A stretch of DNA of 64,000 nt. Origin: Ruegeria sp. HKCCD7303. GTDB taxonomy: Bacteria > Pseudomonadota > Alphaproteobacteria > Rhodobacterales > Rhodobacteraceae. Shown here in pieces: positions 18,355 through 26,947 of this stretch (position 1 is its first letter; every line of letters starts with the position of its first letter). The notes under the pieces were generated by a model. The model was not told where the DNA came from, searched no databases, and saw nothing but the letters and a program-made list of their open reading frames with translations. The stretch spans positions 1 through 64,000 of the forward strand of contig NZ_WVRE01000008.1 of the NCBI RefSeq assembly GCF_013111185.1, read 5' to 3'. Both the position numbers and the translations under genes were made by a program.

Positions 18355-20916
18355 ATGCAAGATAAACTGGCTAGGATCCTTATTCCGGCATCCGTGTTAT
18401 TTCTTGTTGCGCTCGTGGTTGCCTTGGGGCGGAATCTTTGGCTTGAACAGCGCGCTTTGTCCACTGCTGGTAACGAAAATGCCCAGTGGACAATTTTGCA
18501 GCTGGACACTGAGTTTGCTAATTTGCGTTCTGTCTTGCTTGAGGAATCTTCAAGTCTCAGCCCCCACAGTGCAAGGATCGAAATACAGACCCAGATCGCC
18601 TTGAGCCGAATTGACCTCGTTAGTGAGGGAGTTGCGCGAGAAATAATCGAGAGCGATAACCGTGCTACGGAGCTGTTGCAACAACTCCATCATTTCGCCG
18701 AAGAAGCTACCAAACTTACTCAAAGCGACAGCCTACCCGCTGTTGTTGATGAACTTTTCAACTTGACGACACTTTACAAGCCAGTGGCAAGAGAATTGTC
18801 GTTGCTGGGAGTGTCTATCGGAGCCAAAAGAACTGAAGCTCGCCGACAAGTGTTTTCATCAGCTCTTAGAAATGCTGGCGTGATCGCAACTTCAGTCGTC
18901 ATTTTATTGGCCGCCGTGCTTCTGTTTTTGTACCGAATGTTGCGGATATCAAGGAAGCGCGACCTCGCACTTCGCGAAACGACAGCCCGGTTAGAGTCGA
19001 CAGTTTCAGCTTCGCTTGATGCTATAGTGATTGGAAATGAGAAGGGAGAAATTGTAGAATTTAATCAAGCTGCTGAGCATGTTTTTGGCTCGAAGAAGAA
19101 GGAAGTTTTAGGTAAGAAAATTGAAGGCACGATTCTGCCCGCTGTACCTTCCAAAGAAAGCAATGAGGCCGATAATACCGAACTTCCCAATCTTTTTTCT
19201 GGTTTTGCAGAAAATAAGCGAGTTGAGATTATAGGAACTAGGCGAAACGGGGAGGAATTCCCGGCTGAAGTCAATGTCATAAGGGTTTCAAAGGCCGGTA
19301 ACGCTTTGGTTGCCGTTTACCTGAGGGACATAAGTGAAAGAAAGCGCAATGAGCGAGCGCTATTGGAGGCCAAGGAGAATGCAGAGCGAACTGATAGGGC
19401 AAAATCGCGGTTCTTGGAGATAATGAGCCATGAAATGCGAACTCCTATCACTGGCATTCTAGGAGTTTTGGACCTCCTCAAGACCACAGACCTTACGGAG
19501 AAACAAAGCCACTTTTTGGAGGTGGCCATCGCGTCTGGAGAAATTCTGCTGAAGCAGGTAAACGAAGCCCTTGATATTACGCGAATAGAGTCTGGATCTC
19601 TGGTTCTGTCACCTGCTAAATTCAACCCACACAATAAAATATCACAAGCCATTGCAGTTCTTGAACCATTGGCGATGGCAAAAGGATTGAAACTGAAAAC
19701 CGACCTTGATCCTGACTTGTTCGGCTACTTCATTGCTGACGAATTGCGTGTCGGCCAAATCGTCACGAACCTGGTTGGAAACGCTATCAAGTTTACTTCT
19801 GTCGGAAGTGTCAATGTCCAGTTGCGCGGCAACATTTCGCAGCAGATAACTGACTTAATTTTGACCGTCTCAGATACGGGAGACGGGATTCCAGAAAACC
19901 AATTTGAAAAAGTTTTCGAAGACTATGTGACGCTTGCACTAGACAAAGGTAGACTGCCTAGGGGAGATGGGCTTGGACTACCAATTTCAAGAAAAATTGC
20001 GAGGATGATGGGGGGAGACATTACTGTTTGCTCACAGTTGGGACGCGGAAGTCATTTTACCCTGACTATACCCATGAAAAAAGCGTCCGAATCTCCGCGA
20101 AATGGACCTAAGGTCGATCGCTTAAATTTAGTAAGATCCGCCCCGAGTGTGCAGAAACTTTCTGTCCTCGTCGTTGAAGACAACGCTGTCAACAATTCGG
20201 TTCTTTGTGAAATGCTATCAAGCTTGGGTCACAACGTTCAAAGTGCGCTCTCAGGGGACGAAGGATACGAATTGGCAATAAGCACAAAGCATGATGTCAT
20301 TCTTATGGACATTGGTTTACCTGACACTGATGGTTGCAAACTGACAGAGAGGATCAGAATGTCGGGTGGCCCGAACAAAACCAGTCGGATTCACGGTCTT
20401 TCTGCTTACGATGAAGGGGAATATCTTAAAAATGCTTTGAAATCTGGCATGGACGGTTTTTCAACCAAACCAATTCGCCTCCGAGATCTCCAAAAGGTAT
20501 TGCTGGGAGAGCCGCTGGTTTCGGACCCTGTGCGGGGAGATGCATCTTTAATTGATACAAAAATACTGCAAGAACTTGGTGACACACTAGGTCAAGCGCA
20601 AATGGAGAATGCTCTACGGGAATTCTTCGAAGAGATGTTCAATTTCTGTGTGGAACATGAGATGCTTTCTGATTTGAATGAGAGAGGGGAACTGGCATCT
20701 CACCTTCATAAACTAAGCGGAGCAGCCGCTTTGTTCGGTTTTCGCTCATTGACGAAAGTTATTGAGCACACCCGTAAGCAAGCTGTCGAGGCAGATATAA
20801 ACTCACTAGAATTCGATTTAAGCCGCTTAAAGCAAGAGACCGAAGAGACTCGCCGGAGAATGGAAAAACTAGACTTCACTAAGAAAACTGACACTTCGCG
20901 CCGGTACATTAGCTAG
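18355..20916 (+). CDS. Membrane hybrid sensor histidine kinase with PAS, receiver and Hpt domains
   Basis: The protein has 853 residues from the ATG at 18355 (a GTG lies one codon earlier). Membrane helices at about 9-26 and 184-204 enclose a helical periplasmic sensor region. A PAS domain follows (about 215-330). The HisKA His is in MSHEMRTP near residue 359. The ATPase boxes are NLVGNAIKF, DTGDGIP and GLGLPISRKIARMMGG. A receiver domain (about 600-720) has VVEDNAVNN and Asp in ILMDIGLPD, and a C-terminal Hpt has HLHKLSGAAALFG. All phosphorelay residues are present. The NarL-type regulator across the divergent gap is the likely output. The region is noticeably AT-rich. Confidence 0.92.
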   Translation: MQDKLARILIPASVLFLVALVVALGRNLWLEQRALSTAGNENAQWTILQLDTEFANLRSVLLEESSSLSPHSARIEIQTQIALSRIDLVSEGVAREIIESDNRATELLQQLHHFAEEATKLTQSDSLPAVVDELFNLTTLYKPVARELSLLGVSIGAKRTEARRQVFSSALRNAGVIATSVVILLAAVLLFLYRMLRISRKRDLALRETTARLESTVSASLDAIVIGNEKGEIVEFNQAAEHVFGSKKKEVLGKKIEGTILPAVPSKESNEADNTELPNLFSGFAENKRVEIIGTRRNGEEFPAEVNVIRVSKAGNALVAVYLRDISERKRNERALLEAKENAERTDRAKSRFLEIMSHEMRTPITGILGVLDLLKTTDLTEKQSHFLEVAIASGEILLKQVNEALDITRIESGSLVLSPAKFNPHNKISQAIAVLEPLAMAKGLKLKTDLDPDLFGYFIADELRVGQIVTNLVGNAIKFTSVGSVNVQLRGNISQQITDLILTVSDTGDGIPENQFEKVFEDYVTLALDKGRLPRGDGLGLPISRKIARMMGGDITVCSQLGRGSHFTLTIPMKKASESPRNGPKVDRLNLVRSAPSVQKLSVLVVEDNAVNNSVLCEMLSSLGHNVQSALSGDEGYELAISTKHDVILMDIGLPDTDGCKLTERIRMSGGPNKTSRIHGLSAYDEGEYLKNALKSGMDGFSTKPIRLRDLQKVLLGEPLVSDPVRGDASLIDTKILQELGDTLGQAQMENALREFFEEMFNFCVEHEMLSDLNERGELASHLHKLSGAAALFGFRSLTKVIEHTRKQAVEADINSLEFDLSRLKQETEETRRRMEKLDFTKKTDTSRRYIS

Positions 20917-21056
20917 TTTTTTGCCTACTTTTGGCGAGTATTGTCTTGCCGATCTATTCTAATTGGTAGGTTGATAAAATTTATCGGTAGCAGATAATTC
21001 GGAGAGAAAAAACAAAAGAACGGTACTCACTCACCGGAACAAACTATCGTTCTTAG

Positions 21057-21086
21057 CCCGCCGACGTTGTTCGGCGGGTGTTTTTG
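21057..21086 (+). terminator. Rho-independent terminator
   Basis: A perfect eight-base stem CCCGCCGA/TCGGCGGG (21057-21064 and 21071-21078) is followed by TGTTTTTG. It is 140 bases after the hybrid kinase stop, so it may end that transcript or a short separate RNA. Confidence 0.75.
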
Positions 21087-21348
21087 TTGGTCTTGTCGGA
21101 AAAACTTTGGTCGAGGCGGGCAGGAGGCAGTCGTAGCTTCCAATCAACAAAACAAAGTAGCCATCCAAGTACTTGAAAAACAAGACCCGTGATCATTCGT
21201 CCGGCTGTGAAGCTGAATGTGTGGTTCTCTCTTCGCTTCGAAATGTAAAAAACCTCACGCACGAGCGTGGCATCGAAGTAAGTCATGTAACTTTGCTCGT
21301 AAAACGGTAGTACACATCACTTTCATACGCCGCTTTGAAGAAACGGCA

Positions 21349-21414
21349 GCTTTGTCCGCAAAGCAGTCACTCAAGACGAGGGCAACGAATGACCGCTTCG
21401 AGCCCTTTGCGGTC
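21349..21414 (+). repeat. Intergenic two-hairpin repeat, copy I
   Basis: Left hairpin stem GCTTTG/CAAAGC (21349-21354, 21359-21364); right hairpin stem GACCGC/GCGGTC (21391-21396, 21409-21414). Stem bases differ from copy J but remain paired, which is evidence for conserved structure. Confidence 0.7.
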
Positions 21415-21479
21415 ATTCGGCTTGACCTGACGCAAGCATTCAAGACAAGCGGCAAAGCAAGGGCCGATCACAGGAAAAA

Positions 21480-23210
21480 TCAGGCCGGGATACCTGCCTT
21501 TGCAAGCCCTGCAAGGTAAAGTTCCATTTGATCGTCCCGCTTCAGATAGAACAGCTTATTTTTTGCGAATGACCGCGAGAATTTCGGCTCTTCCACCATT
21601 AGGTTATGCACCATCTTCGCCAGATCTTTGTCCCGCCCGAGATTGGCAAGCGCCACGACTGCATGCGCGGTGGCCCAGTATTGGCAATTTGGCACATCGC
21701 GAGCCCGCTCTGCCCAGTCCAGAGCTTTCTCGAACTGGTGATCGAAAAGCAGAGTCAGCGCGCCATAGCTCAGAAAGGCCCAAAGCTGTGGATGGTTAGG
21801 GCTCATCTCCACGGCTTTCTCGAAATTGGCAATCGCCTCTTCGTATCGTCCCTCATAGGAAAGTGAGTCTCCCAATCCGCAATATGCTGGAGCCAGCGTC
21901 GGGTTCAATTTGATTGCAGTTTCATTCTCAGCCAGCGCGCTGCGGTATTCCCGGCGGGCCAGTTGGACTCTGCCCATCAGCATGTAGAGCAGCGCATTCT
22001 GGTTATCCATTGAAACGGCGGTGCGTGCGGCAGCCAGCGCTTCGTCCATAAGGGCAGAATCCGGTTCCGTGTCCCAATACACCATCCCGAGAATCGTGGC
22101 ATAGGCCCACCAGGCGTGTGCCTCGGGAAAACTGGGGTCCAGTTCGCGGCTTTGGAGAAACAACCTCTGAGCTTCACGGTTGCTTACGGCAGTAAACTTG
22201 TAAAAGTGCGCAAGCCCAAGATGATAGCAGTCCCAGGCATGGGGGTTTCGGCGCGGCGTATCTTCTAACTTGCGCCGGATCGCATTTCCGACCTCGGGCT
22301 CCAGTCTGCCAACAATTGTTTCCGTGATCTCGTCCTGAACATCGAAGATGTCTTCCAACTGACGGTCATATTTTTCCGCCCACACGTGGTTGCCAGTCGA
22401 TGCGTCAATCAGCTGAACCGTGACTCGAATGCGCGCACCTGCTTTTCTGACCGAGCCTTCGACAACGTAGTCGGCGTCCAAGTCATCGGCGAGCTGCCGA
22501 ACATTCGGGGATTTTCCCTTGTAGGCAAAGGTCGTGTTGCGCGCGACGACCTCGAGCCAGTGGTGTTTCGACAGAGCCGTAATTATGTCTTCGGACAACC
22601 CGTCCGAAAAATATTCCTGTTCAGGGTCGCCTGAAATGTTGTCAAATGGTAATACGGCGATCGCAGTTCCGTCAGGGGACCCGGGCGGTTCAGAATCAAA
22701 AAGCGGATCTACAGACTCGGCGTCCCCCCACCACCAGACTGGCACCGGTCGATCAATGTTCTTAAGCTCACGGTTTTCTCCGCCTTGGAACGCGCAAGCC
22801 GTTTTGCTGTCCAGGCATTCATAGGCGGAGCCGGAGATGAGAACCTGCCCGGCTTCGGCAAGCGCTTCCAAACGAGCGGCGACGTTAACGCCGTTACCAA
22901 ATACATCATCCTCCTCGAAAACGACTTCACCTGTGTGTATCCCAATTCTCAACTTCAGTGTATTCTGGCTGGCCAAAGAGTTCTGAATGGCGACAGCACA
23001 GGTCACAGCGTCAGAGACTGATGGAAACTCGACTATCCAACCATCCCCCATGCATTTCACTAAATTGCCGCGATGCGCGACTACAGAAGGGTCAAAAAGC
23101 CCAGATCGAAACTCTCGCAACGCGCTGAGCGTTCCGCTTTGATCCGAGTTCATAAGGCGGGAATACCCAACCAGATCGGCTGCTAGTATGGCGGTCAGCC
23201 TGCGTTTCAG
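21480..23210 (-). CDS. Class III cyclase-TolB-TPR protein with apparent CTG start
   Basis: From the first ATG (23153) the protein would lack the first metal-binding Asp. Nineteen more in-frame codons upstream read LKRRLTAILAADLVGYSRL, matching MEKRLAAVLAAD of the 2527-4236 paralogue residue for residue, with Leu (CTG at 23208-23210) at the Met position. GGAGGAGG lies seven bases before this CTG and an in-frame TGA two codons before it, so CTG initiation is the best reading; the protein then has 576 residues. The domains are cyclase (GDGWI, VNVAARLEAL), TolB-like (IAVLPFDNISGDPEQEYFSDG) and several TPRs. A nearby ATG (23217) is out of frame. Confidence 0.85.
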   Translation of the reverse strand: MKRRLTAILAADLVGYSRLMNSDQSGTLSALREFRSGLFDPSVVAHRGNLVKCMGDGWIVEFPSVSDAVTCAVAIQNSLASQNTLKLRIGIHTGEVVFEEDDVFGNGVNVAARLEALAEAGQVLISGSAYECLDSKTACAFQGGENRELKNIDRPVPVWWWGDAESVDPLFDSEPPGSPDGTAIAVLPFDNISGDPEQEYFSDGLSEDIITALSKHHWLEVVARNTTFAYKGKSPNVRQLADDLDADYVVEGSVRKAGARIRVTVQLIDASTGNHVWAEKYDRQLEDIFDVQDEITETIVGRLEPEVGNAIRRKLEDTPRRNPHAWDCYHLGLAHFYKFTAVSNREAQRLFLQSRELDPSFPEAHAWWAYATILGMVYWDTEPDSALMDEALAAARTAVSMDNQNALLYMLMGRVQLARREYRSALAENETAIKLNPTLAPAYCGLGDSLSYEGRYEEAIANFEKAVEMSPNHPQLWAFLSYGALTLLFDHQFEKALDWAERARDVPNCQYWATAHAVVALANLGRDKDLAKMVHNLMVEEPKFSRSFAKNKLFYLKRDDQMELYLAGLAKAGIPA

Positions 23211-23393
23211 AGGTCATCCTCCTCCGAGCAAAGTGTAATTATCAAAGATTATCATGCGCAGGCTTGGAAAGAAACCGAAGGGCGACTTCGCCCGCAAGAC
23301 GGCCGCCGGATGAGTAAAGTTGCAGCGAAGGCATGAGCAAGGCCATTGGATGTCACAGTCGTGCCGAAGCGCATTAGCAGCGCAACAGCAGCG

Positions 23394-24014
23394 CTACTGG
23401 CCCACGCGTAACAAGCTGAATTGGAAGGACTGAGAGCTTCCCCAAGGAGTATGGTGTGTGTGCTTCCGATGCGTGACCAGGGAAATACGATCGCCTAATA
23501 CCTCGCATAGCCCCTCTGGATCATAGCGAACGATTGGCAAACCGCTGCACTTCTTCGGACCATCGAGTGCAAACGTTGCGATAATCGCATGGCTACCTGG
23601 GAGAAGGCAGCGGTACAACTGGTCCCGGTAGGCGGAACGGTCGTCCTCATCGACAAGGAAATGAAATACGGCGCGATCGTGCCATAGATCATAGCTTCTC
23701 TCCGGGCTCCAGGTTGTGACATCGGCTGCGATCCATTCAATCTGCTCGCCTACGGCGCCAAGTTGTCCACGAGATCGATCAAGCGCAGCTTTGGATACAT
23801 CGAGCACAGAAACGTCGCTCAGTCCTCTTTCGATCAGGCGTTCTGCGAAGCGTGAAGTGCCTCCGCCTATGTCTATCACAGAAGAGGCATTATCGACGCC
23901 GACCACGTCGCAGAGCTCCAACGAGATCGAGGGATCATCCTGATGCCAACTCAGCTGGGTATCGTCTTTCTCGCGGTAGACCTCCTCCCAGTGGCTCACT
24001 CTCTCGTCTGCCAT
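23394..24014 (-). CDS. Class I SAM-dependent methyltransferase
   Basis: The protein has 206 residues from the ATG at 24014, which has GGAGA five bases upstream. The open frame extends 45 codons further, but that part is encoded by repeat copy J and is not protein-like. It starts MADERVSHWEEVY, then SAM motif I VIDIGGGTSRFAERL, then LWHDRAVFHFLVDEDDRSAY and ATFALDGPKKCSGLPIVRY. This resembles the TehB/thiopurine methyltransferase-like group often labelled SAM methyltransferase. The substrate is unknown; detoxification of a soft metal or thiol is possible. Confidence 0.85.
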   Translation of the reverse strand: MADERVSHWEEVYREKDDTQLSWHQDDPSISLELCDVVGVDNASSVIDIGGGTSRFAERLIERGLSDVSVLDVSKAALDRSRGQLGAVGEQIEWIAADVTTWSPERSYDLWHDRAVFHFLVDEDDRSAYRDQLYRCLLPGSHAIIATFALDGPKKCSGLPIVRYDPEGLCEVLGDRISLVTHRKHTHHTPWGSSQSFQFSLLRVGQ

Positions 24015-24065
24015 GGTGTCTCCACTTGATCCCGTCAGGTGGTGATCATGTAACTTTAGGTCAAT

Positions 24066-24135
24066 GACTGCAATGTCCGCACAGCGGTCATTGATGCCCC
24101 ACGCGCCGAAAGACTGCTTTGACCCCAAAGCAGTC
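24066..24135 (+). repeat. Intergenic two-hairpin repeat, copy J
   Basis: Forward copy. The right arm (24112-24135) is a perfect ten-base stem GACTGCTTTG/CAAAGCAGTC around ACCC. The left arm is GACTGC/GCGGTC (24066-24071, 24084-24089) with one wobble pair. It overlaps the spurious upstream extension of the methyltransferase frame. Confidence 0.8.
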
Positions 24136-24495
24136 GTATAGAAGACCATGAAAACCCAGTGCTATTGGAAAACTATTACAAACCCGGCGGCCCCGAATGA
24201 CAGATCGGTGCCTTCGTCGCTCACTCAACAACCATCGCTACCACGAGAGCCTCGTGATTCTGACACCAGTGGACGTCTATCATGGCCGCGGTGCGAAAAT
24301 CCTGAAGGTGAGAGAGGAGATCAAGACGCAGACAATCCGATAACGGCAGTTGCAGAGCCAAGCCGCTGCCACCTAAACTTCAACAGAAACCGAACTAGAG
24401 CCTCCGCTACGATACAGCCTGTGTTCTCCAAAATACTCTGACGACGGGCAAAAGGTGTATTGACATAGCCTAAGTGCGCAATGCACATTTAGACT
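24136..24495. other. Gene-free gap
   Basis: About 360 bases between repeat J and the next gene. Short open frames lack any family resemblance. A TTGACA box (24460-24465) and a small inverted repeat GTGC/GCAC (24473-24485) precede the next gene and may belong to its promoter. Confidence 0.4.
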
Positions 24496-25116
24496 ATGAA
24501 GTCTGGTCATCTGATAAAAGTCATATCGAATGCGCTTGGTATCGATCAAGCGACAGTTCACTTTGTTGCAAGGAAGCTCCGTGAAGCAGGCTTTCTGACG
24601 ACAGGAGCTCGTGGCGTGAACGCACCGGATATGACAACGCGTGATGCAGCGAGGCTTACGCTTGCGCTAATGACAGGCGCTCCGCCAAACCGTATAGTCG
24701 ATACTTTTGAGATTTACCGACAATTCCGGAATGATGAGTTCGAGCATATAGAATCTGCAAAGGTCATTCAGCGTCTCGATTTCAAGCGAGAAAACACTGC
24801 GGAAGACTTCCTTGTCTACTTATTTGATTTTGTGTTGTCGCATCGGTCCAATTCTGAATCTGACATATTACTCAATGGATTAGAATTTAACGTCCATGAG
24901 AAACCAGCTTATGTGATTTTCAAAAACGCCGGATTAGAAATATATTTTACAGCGGTACATCTTTCCGAAATGAAAATAAACGAATTCGAAGACGACCCGA
25001 CCATGTGGTCAAATTCAGGGCCTGCCGGATTGTTTGAAATGGAAGGCATGCATGTCATGCGCCAGATCTCGCTTGGAGAGATAGAGGCTATTGCATCAGA
25101 GTTTGGGACTGAGTGA
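24496..25116 (+). CDS. Hypothetical protein with N-terminal helix-turn-helix, island-associated
   Basis: The protein has 206 residues. I do not recognise a named family. The first 40 residues (HLIKVISNALGIDQATVHFV, then ARKLREAGFLTT) look like a winged-helix DNA-binding unit. The rest is mixed alpha/beta with no catalytic motif visible. No strong ribosome site precedes the ATG. It lies just upstream of the excisionase/integrase pair in the same direction, so it is probably a regulator or accessory protein of that element. Confidence 0.65.
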   Translation: MKSGHLIKVISNALGIDQATVHFVARKLREAGFLTTGARGVNAPDMTTRDAARLTLALMTGAPPNRIVDTFEIYRQFRNDEFEHIESAKVIQRLDFKRENTAEDFLVYLFDFVLSHRSNSESDILLNGLEFNVHEKPAYVIFKNAGLEIYFTAVHLSEMKINEFEDDPTMWSNSGPAGLFEMEGMHVMRQISLGEIEAIASEFGTE

Positions 25117-25286
25117 TGCCTCACGCAATAAAAAAAACCAACCGGAAATAACAGCGTCAATTGATCCTCGGGGTAAATTGACCCCAAACGGACCTCCTGG
25201 TCAACGTCATGGACCAACGAGCGTCTTGGGAGGCACTAGCAGTGGCTAACGCTAGTCTCACTATCAACGTTAATGAAAAACGCATG

Positions 25287-25478
25287 CTGAAACAGTCTGA
25301 GGCAGCGGTTTATACTGGGCTACCTCCAAAGCTCTTTAAAACAACGTGCCCCGTCCAGCCAATTGAAATGCGGCCCGGCACAGTTCTTTGGGACAAGCGC
25401 GATCTGGACAATTGGATTGATGCAATGAAGGAAGGAGCCGAGATGGCAACGCAGGACGTCATTCTTGGCAAGTTGTAA
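25287..25478 (+). CDS. Excisionase-like helix-turn-helix protein
   Basis: The protein has 63 residues from the ATG at 25287 (MLKQSEAAVYTGLPPKLFK); a longer frame from 25209 is possible but its extra residues are not family-like. The sequence is a MerR/AlpA-type excisionase helix-turn-helix ending WDKRDLDNWIDAM. The stop overlaps the integrase start (TAATG), so the two are translationally coupled. Its expected role is directing excision by the adjacent integrase. Confidence 0.78.
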   Translation: MKQSEAAVYTGLPPKLFKTTCPVQPIEMRPGTVLWDKRDLDNWIDAMKEGAEMATQDVILGKL

Positions 25479-26569
25479 TGACACGTGTCAGGGTTAGAGG
25501 TTTCAAGATATTCGATGATCGGCACGGGAAACCGCGCTGCTATCATCGCGCCACGGGTCACAAGATCGACCTGGAAAAGACTCCATTAGGATCGGCTGAG
25601 TTTTTTGCGGAATGCGCCCGCATTGCTGCCATTGCCGAGGCGAGGAAGGCGCAAGCTCCTAAGCCAGGAACCCTTGGCGGGCTGGTCAATGCCTATTTCC
25701 AGACTGAACACTATGGCAATCTGTCGGACGCCACCAAGCGCGACTATCGCAAGTGCGCTGACTTCCTGCACCCAATCCGGGACACGCCTGTTTCCGCAAT
25801 CACGACGCCCCTCGTTTCGGGCATCCATGACAAAGCGGCGGACAAGATTGGCTGGCGGCGAGCAAACATGGTCCGCACCTTCCTGAGTCAAGTTTTTCGC
25901 TACGCCATTCCGCGCGGTCTGATCGACCGGGATTATGCGGCAGGTGTCATTCCCAAGCCGCGCCCGAAAAATCGGCCCTATGCCAACCGGCCTTGGACGG
26001 TGGAGGAACGCGCAGTTGTGCTGGATCGAGCCGCCCCGCACGTTCGAGTGGCGGTGGCGCTGATTATGAATACCGGCCTTGATCCGTCCGATGCGCTCAA
26101 GCTGACCCGTCGCCAGATAGACGACGACACGATTTGGGGCGTCAGGGGCAAGACGGGCCAGGAAGTTGCCGTTCCAATCGGTCCGACGCTGCAGGCGGCT
26201 CTGGATGCTGCGCCCAAGCACGACGCCGTGACCATCCTTGCCTCATCAAACAGAAAGCCTTGGACCTACAACGGCTTTTCGACGGTCTGGTACCGCTTCA
26301 AGAAAAAGCTGGAAGCTGAGGGCGTTGTACAACCTGGCCTGACACTCAAGGGGCTGCGGCATACCGTGGCCACGACACTGCGCGAGGCAGGGCTTGAGGA
26401 ACGCCAGATTGCGGACCTGCTGGGGCAAAAGACCCCATCTATGGCCCGTCACTATTCCCGGTCCGCCAACCTCGCGGACCGCAACCGGATCACGATGGAA
26501 GCATTAGAAAAGGAGAACGAACGCAGATCGAGAGTTGTCAAACCCTTCAAGAAAACTGTCAAACCATGA
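25478..26569 (+). CDS. Tyrosine site-specific integrase with altered catalytic residues
   Basis: The protein has 363 residues: SAM-like core-binding domain (about 70-160), catalytic domain (about 170-345). The usual TGLR Arg is Asp (NTGLDPSDAL), the HxLR His is Lys (LKGLRHTVATTL), and the LLGH His is Gln (LLGQKTPSMARHY); the second Arg and the nucleophile Tyr remain. This divergent pattern occurs in a subgroup of alphaproteobacterial integrases, so it need not be dead. The gene ends 41 bases from the 3' end of tRNA-Phe and points at it, the classic layout of a tRNA-integrating element extending leftwards. Confidence 0.85.
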   Translation: MTRVRVRGFKIFDDRHGKPRCYHRATGHKIDLEKTPLGSAEFFAECARIAAIAEARKAQAPKPGTLGGLVNAYFQTEHYGNLSDATKRDYRKCADFLHPIRDTPVSAITTPLVSGIHDKAADKIGWRRANMVRTFLSQVFRYAIPRGLIDRDYAAGVIPKPRPKNRPYANRPWTVEERAVVLDRAAPHVRVAVALIMNTGLDPSDALKLTRRQIDDDTIWGVRGKTGQEVAVPIGPTLQAALDAAPKHDAVTILASSNRKPWTYNGFSTVWYRFKKKLEAEGVVQPGLTLKGLRHTVATTLREAGLEERQIADLLGQKTPSMARHYSRSANLADRNRITMEALEKENERRSRVVKPFKKTVKP

Positions 26570-26610
26570 AAGGCCCAAAATTGAATATTGAGAACAATCA
26601 ATCGCTTGAA

Positions 26611-26685
26611 TGGTGCCCGGGGGCGGAATCGAACCACCGACACGAGGATTTTCAATCCACTGCTCTACCCCTGAGCTACCCGGGC
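26611..26685 (-). tRNA. tRNA-Phe (anticodon GAA)
   Basis: A complete cloverleaf on the minus strand: acceptor GCCCGGG/CCCGGGC, D-arm TAGCTCAG, anticodon loop TTGAAAA, T-loop GGTTCGATTCC and encoded CCA. The second pair of the anticodon stem is weak. Its 3' end faces the integrase gene, so it is the likely attachment site. Confidence 0.95.
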
Positions 26686-26791
26686 ACGGGAACGATGTAC
26701 ATCGTTGGGTGGGGGCCTTCTATGACTTGCTACCGGCAGTGTCCAGAGGCTTTTTTACATTTTTTCAATGCGGTCGTTTTGGCATAAGGTC

Positions 26792-26947
26792 TTAGGCTTC
26801 AGCTTCGGCTTCAAGGTCCTCTTCGCGTTGCGATGGGACAGCATATGAGCCGTTCAGCCACTTGGCCAGATCAATGTCCGCGCAGCGTTTTGAGCAGAAA
26901 GGGCGGAACTTTTGCACCGTGTCTTCACCGCAGATCGGACAGCTCAT
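26792..26947 (-). CDS. yacG: DNA gyrase inhibitor YacG-type zinc-finger protein
   Basis: The protein has 51 residues. Four Cys ligands are visible as CPIC and CSKRC, spaced as in YacG ([20 protein letters not shown]), followed by the DLAKWLNGSY motif and an acidic tail. E. coli YacG binds the GyrB C-terminal domain and blocks DNA binding. The start overlaps the upstream RNase gene as ATGA. It is short enough to be missed by ordinary open-frame cut-offs. Confidence 0.92.
   Translation of the reverse strand: MSCPICGEDTVQKFRPFCSKRCADIDLAKWLNGSYAVPSQREEDLEAEAEA

Larger units (their letters stand above)
20917..21479. other. Gene-free gap with terminator and repeat
   Basis: About 560 bases with no supportable gene. 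It holds the terminator at 21057-21086 and repeat copy I at 21349-21414. An A/G-rich stretch (21000-21020) precedes the terminator. No other structure is clear. Confidence 0.5.

Noticed and set aside
24015-24149. 45-codon N-terminal extension of the 23.4 kb methyltransferase frame
   Set aside because: It is encoded by repeat copy J, lacks family resemblance, and the ATG at 24014 has a ribosome site and starts the conserved domain.
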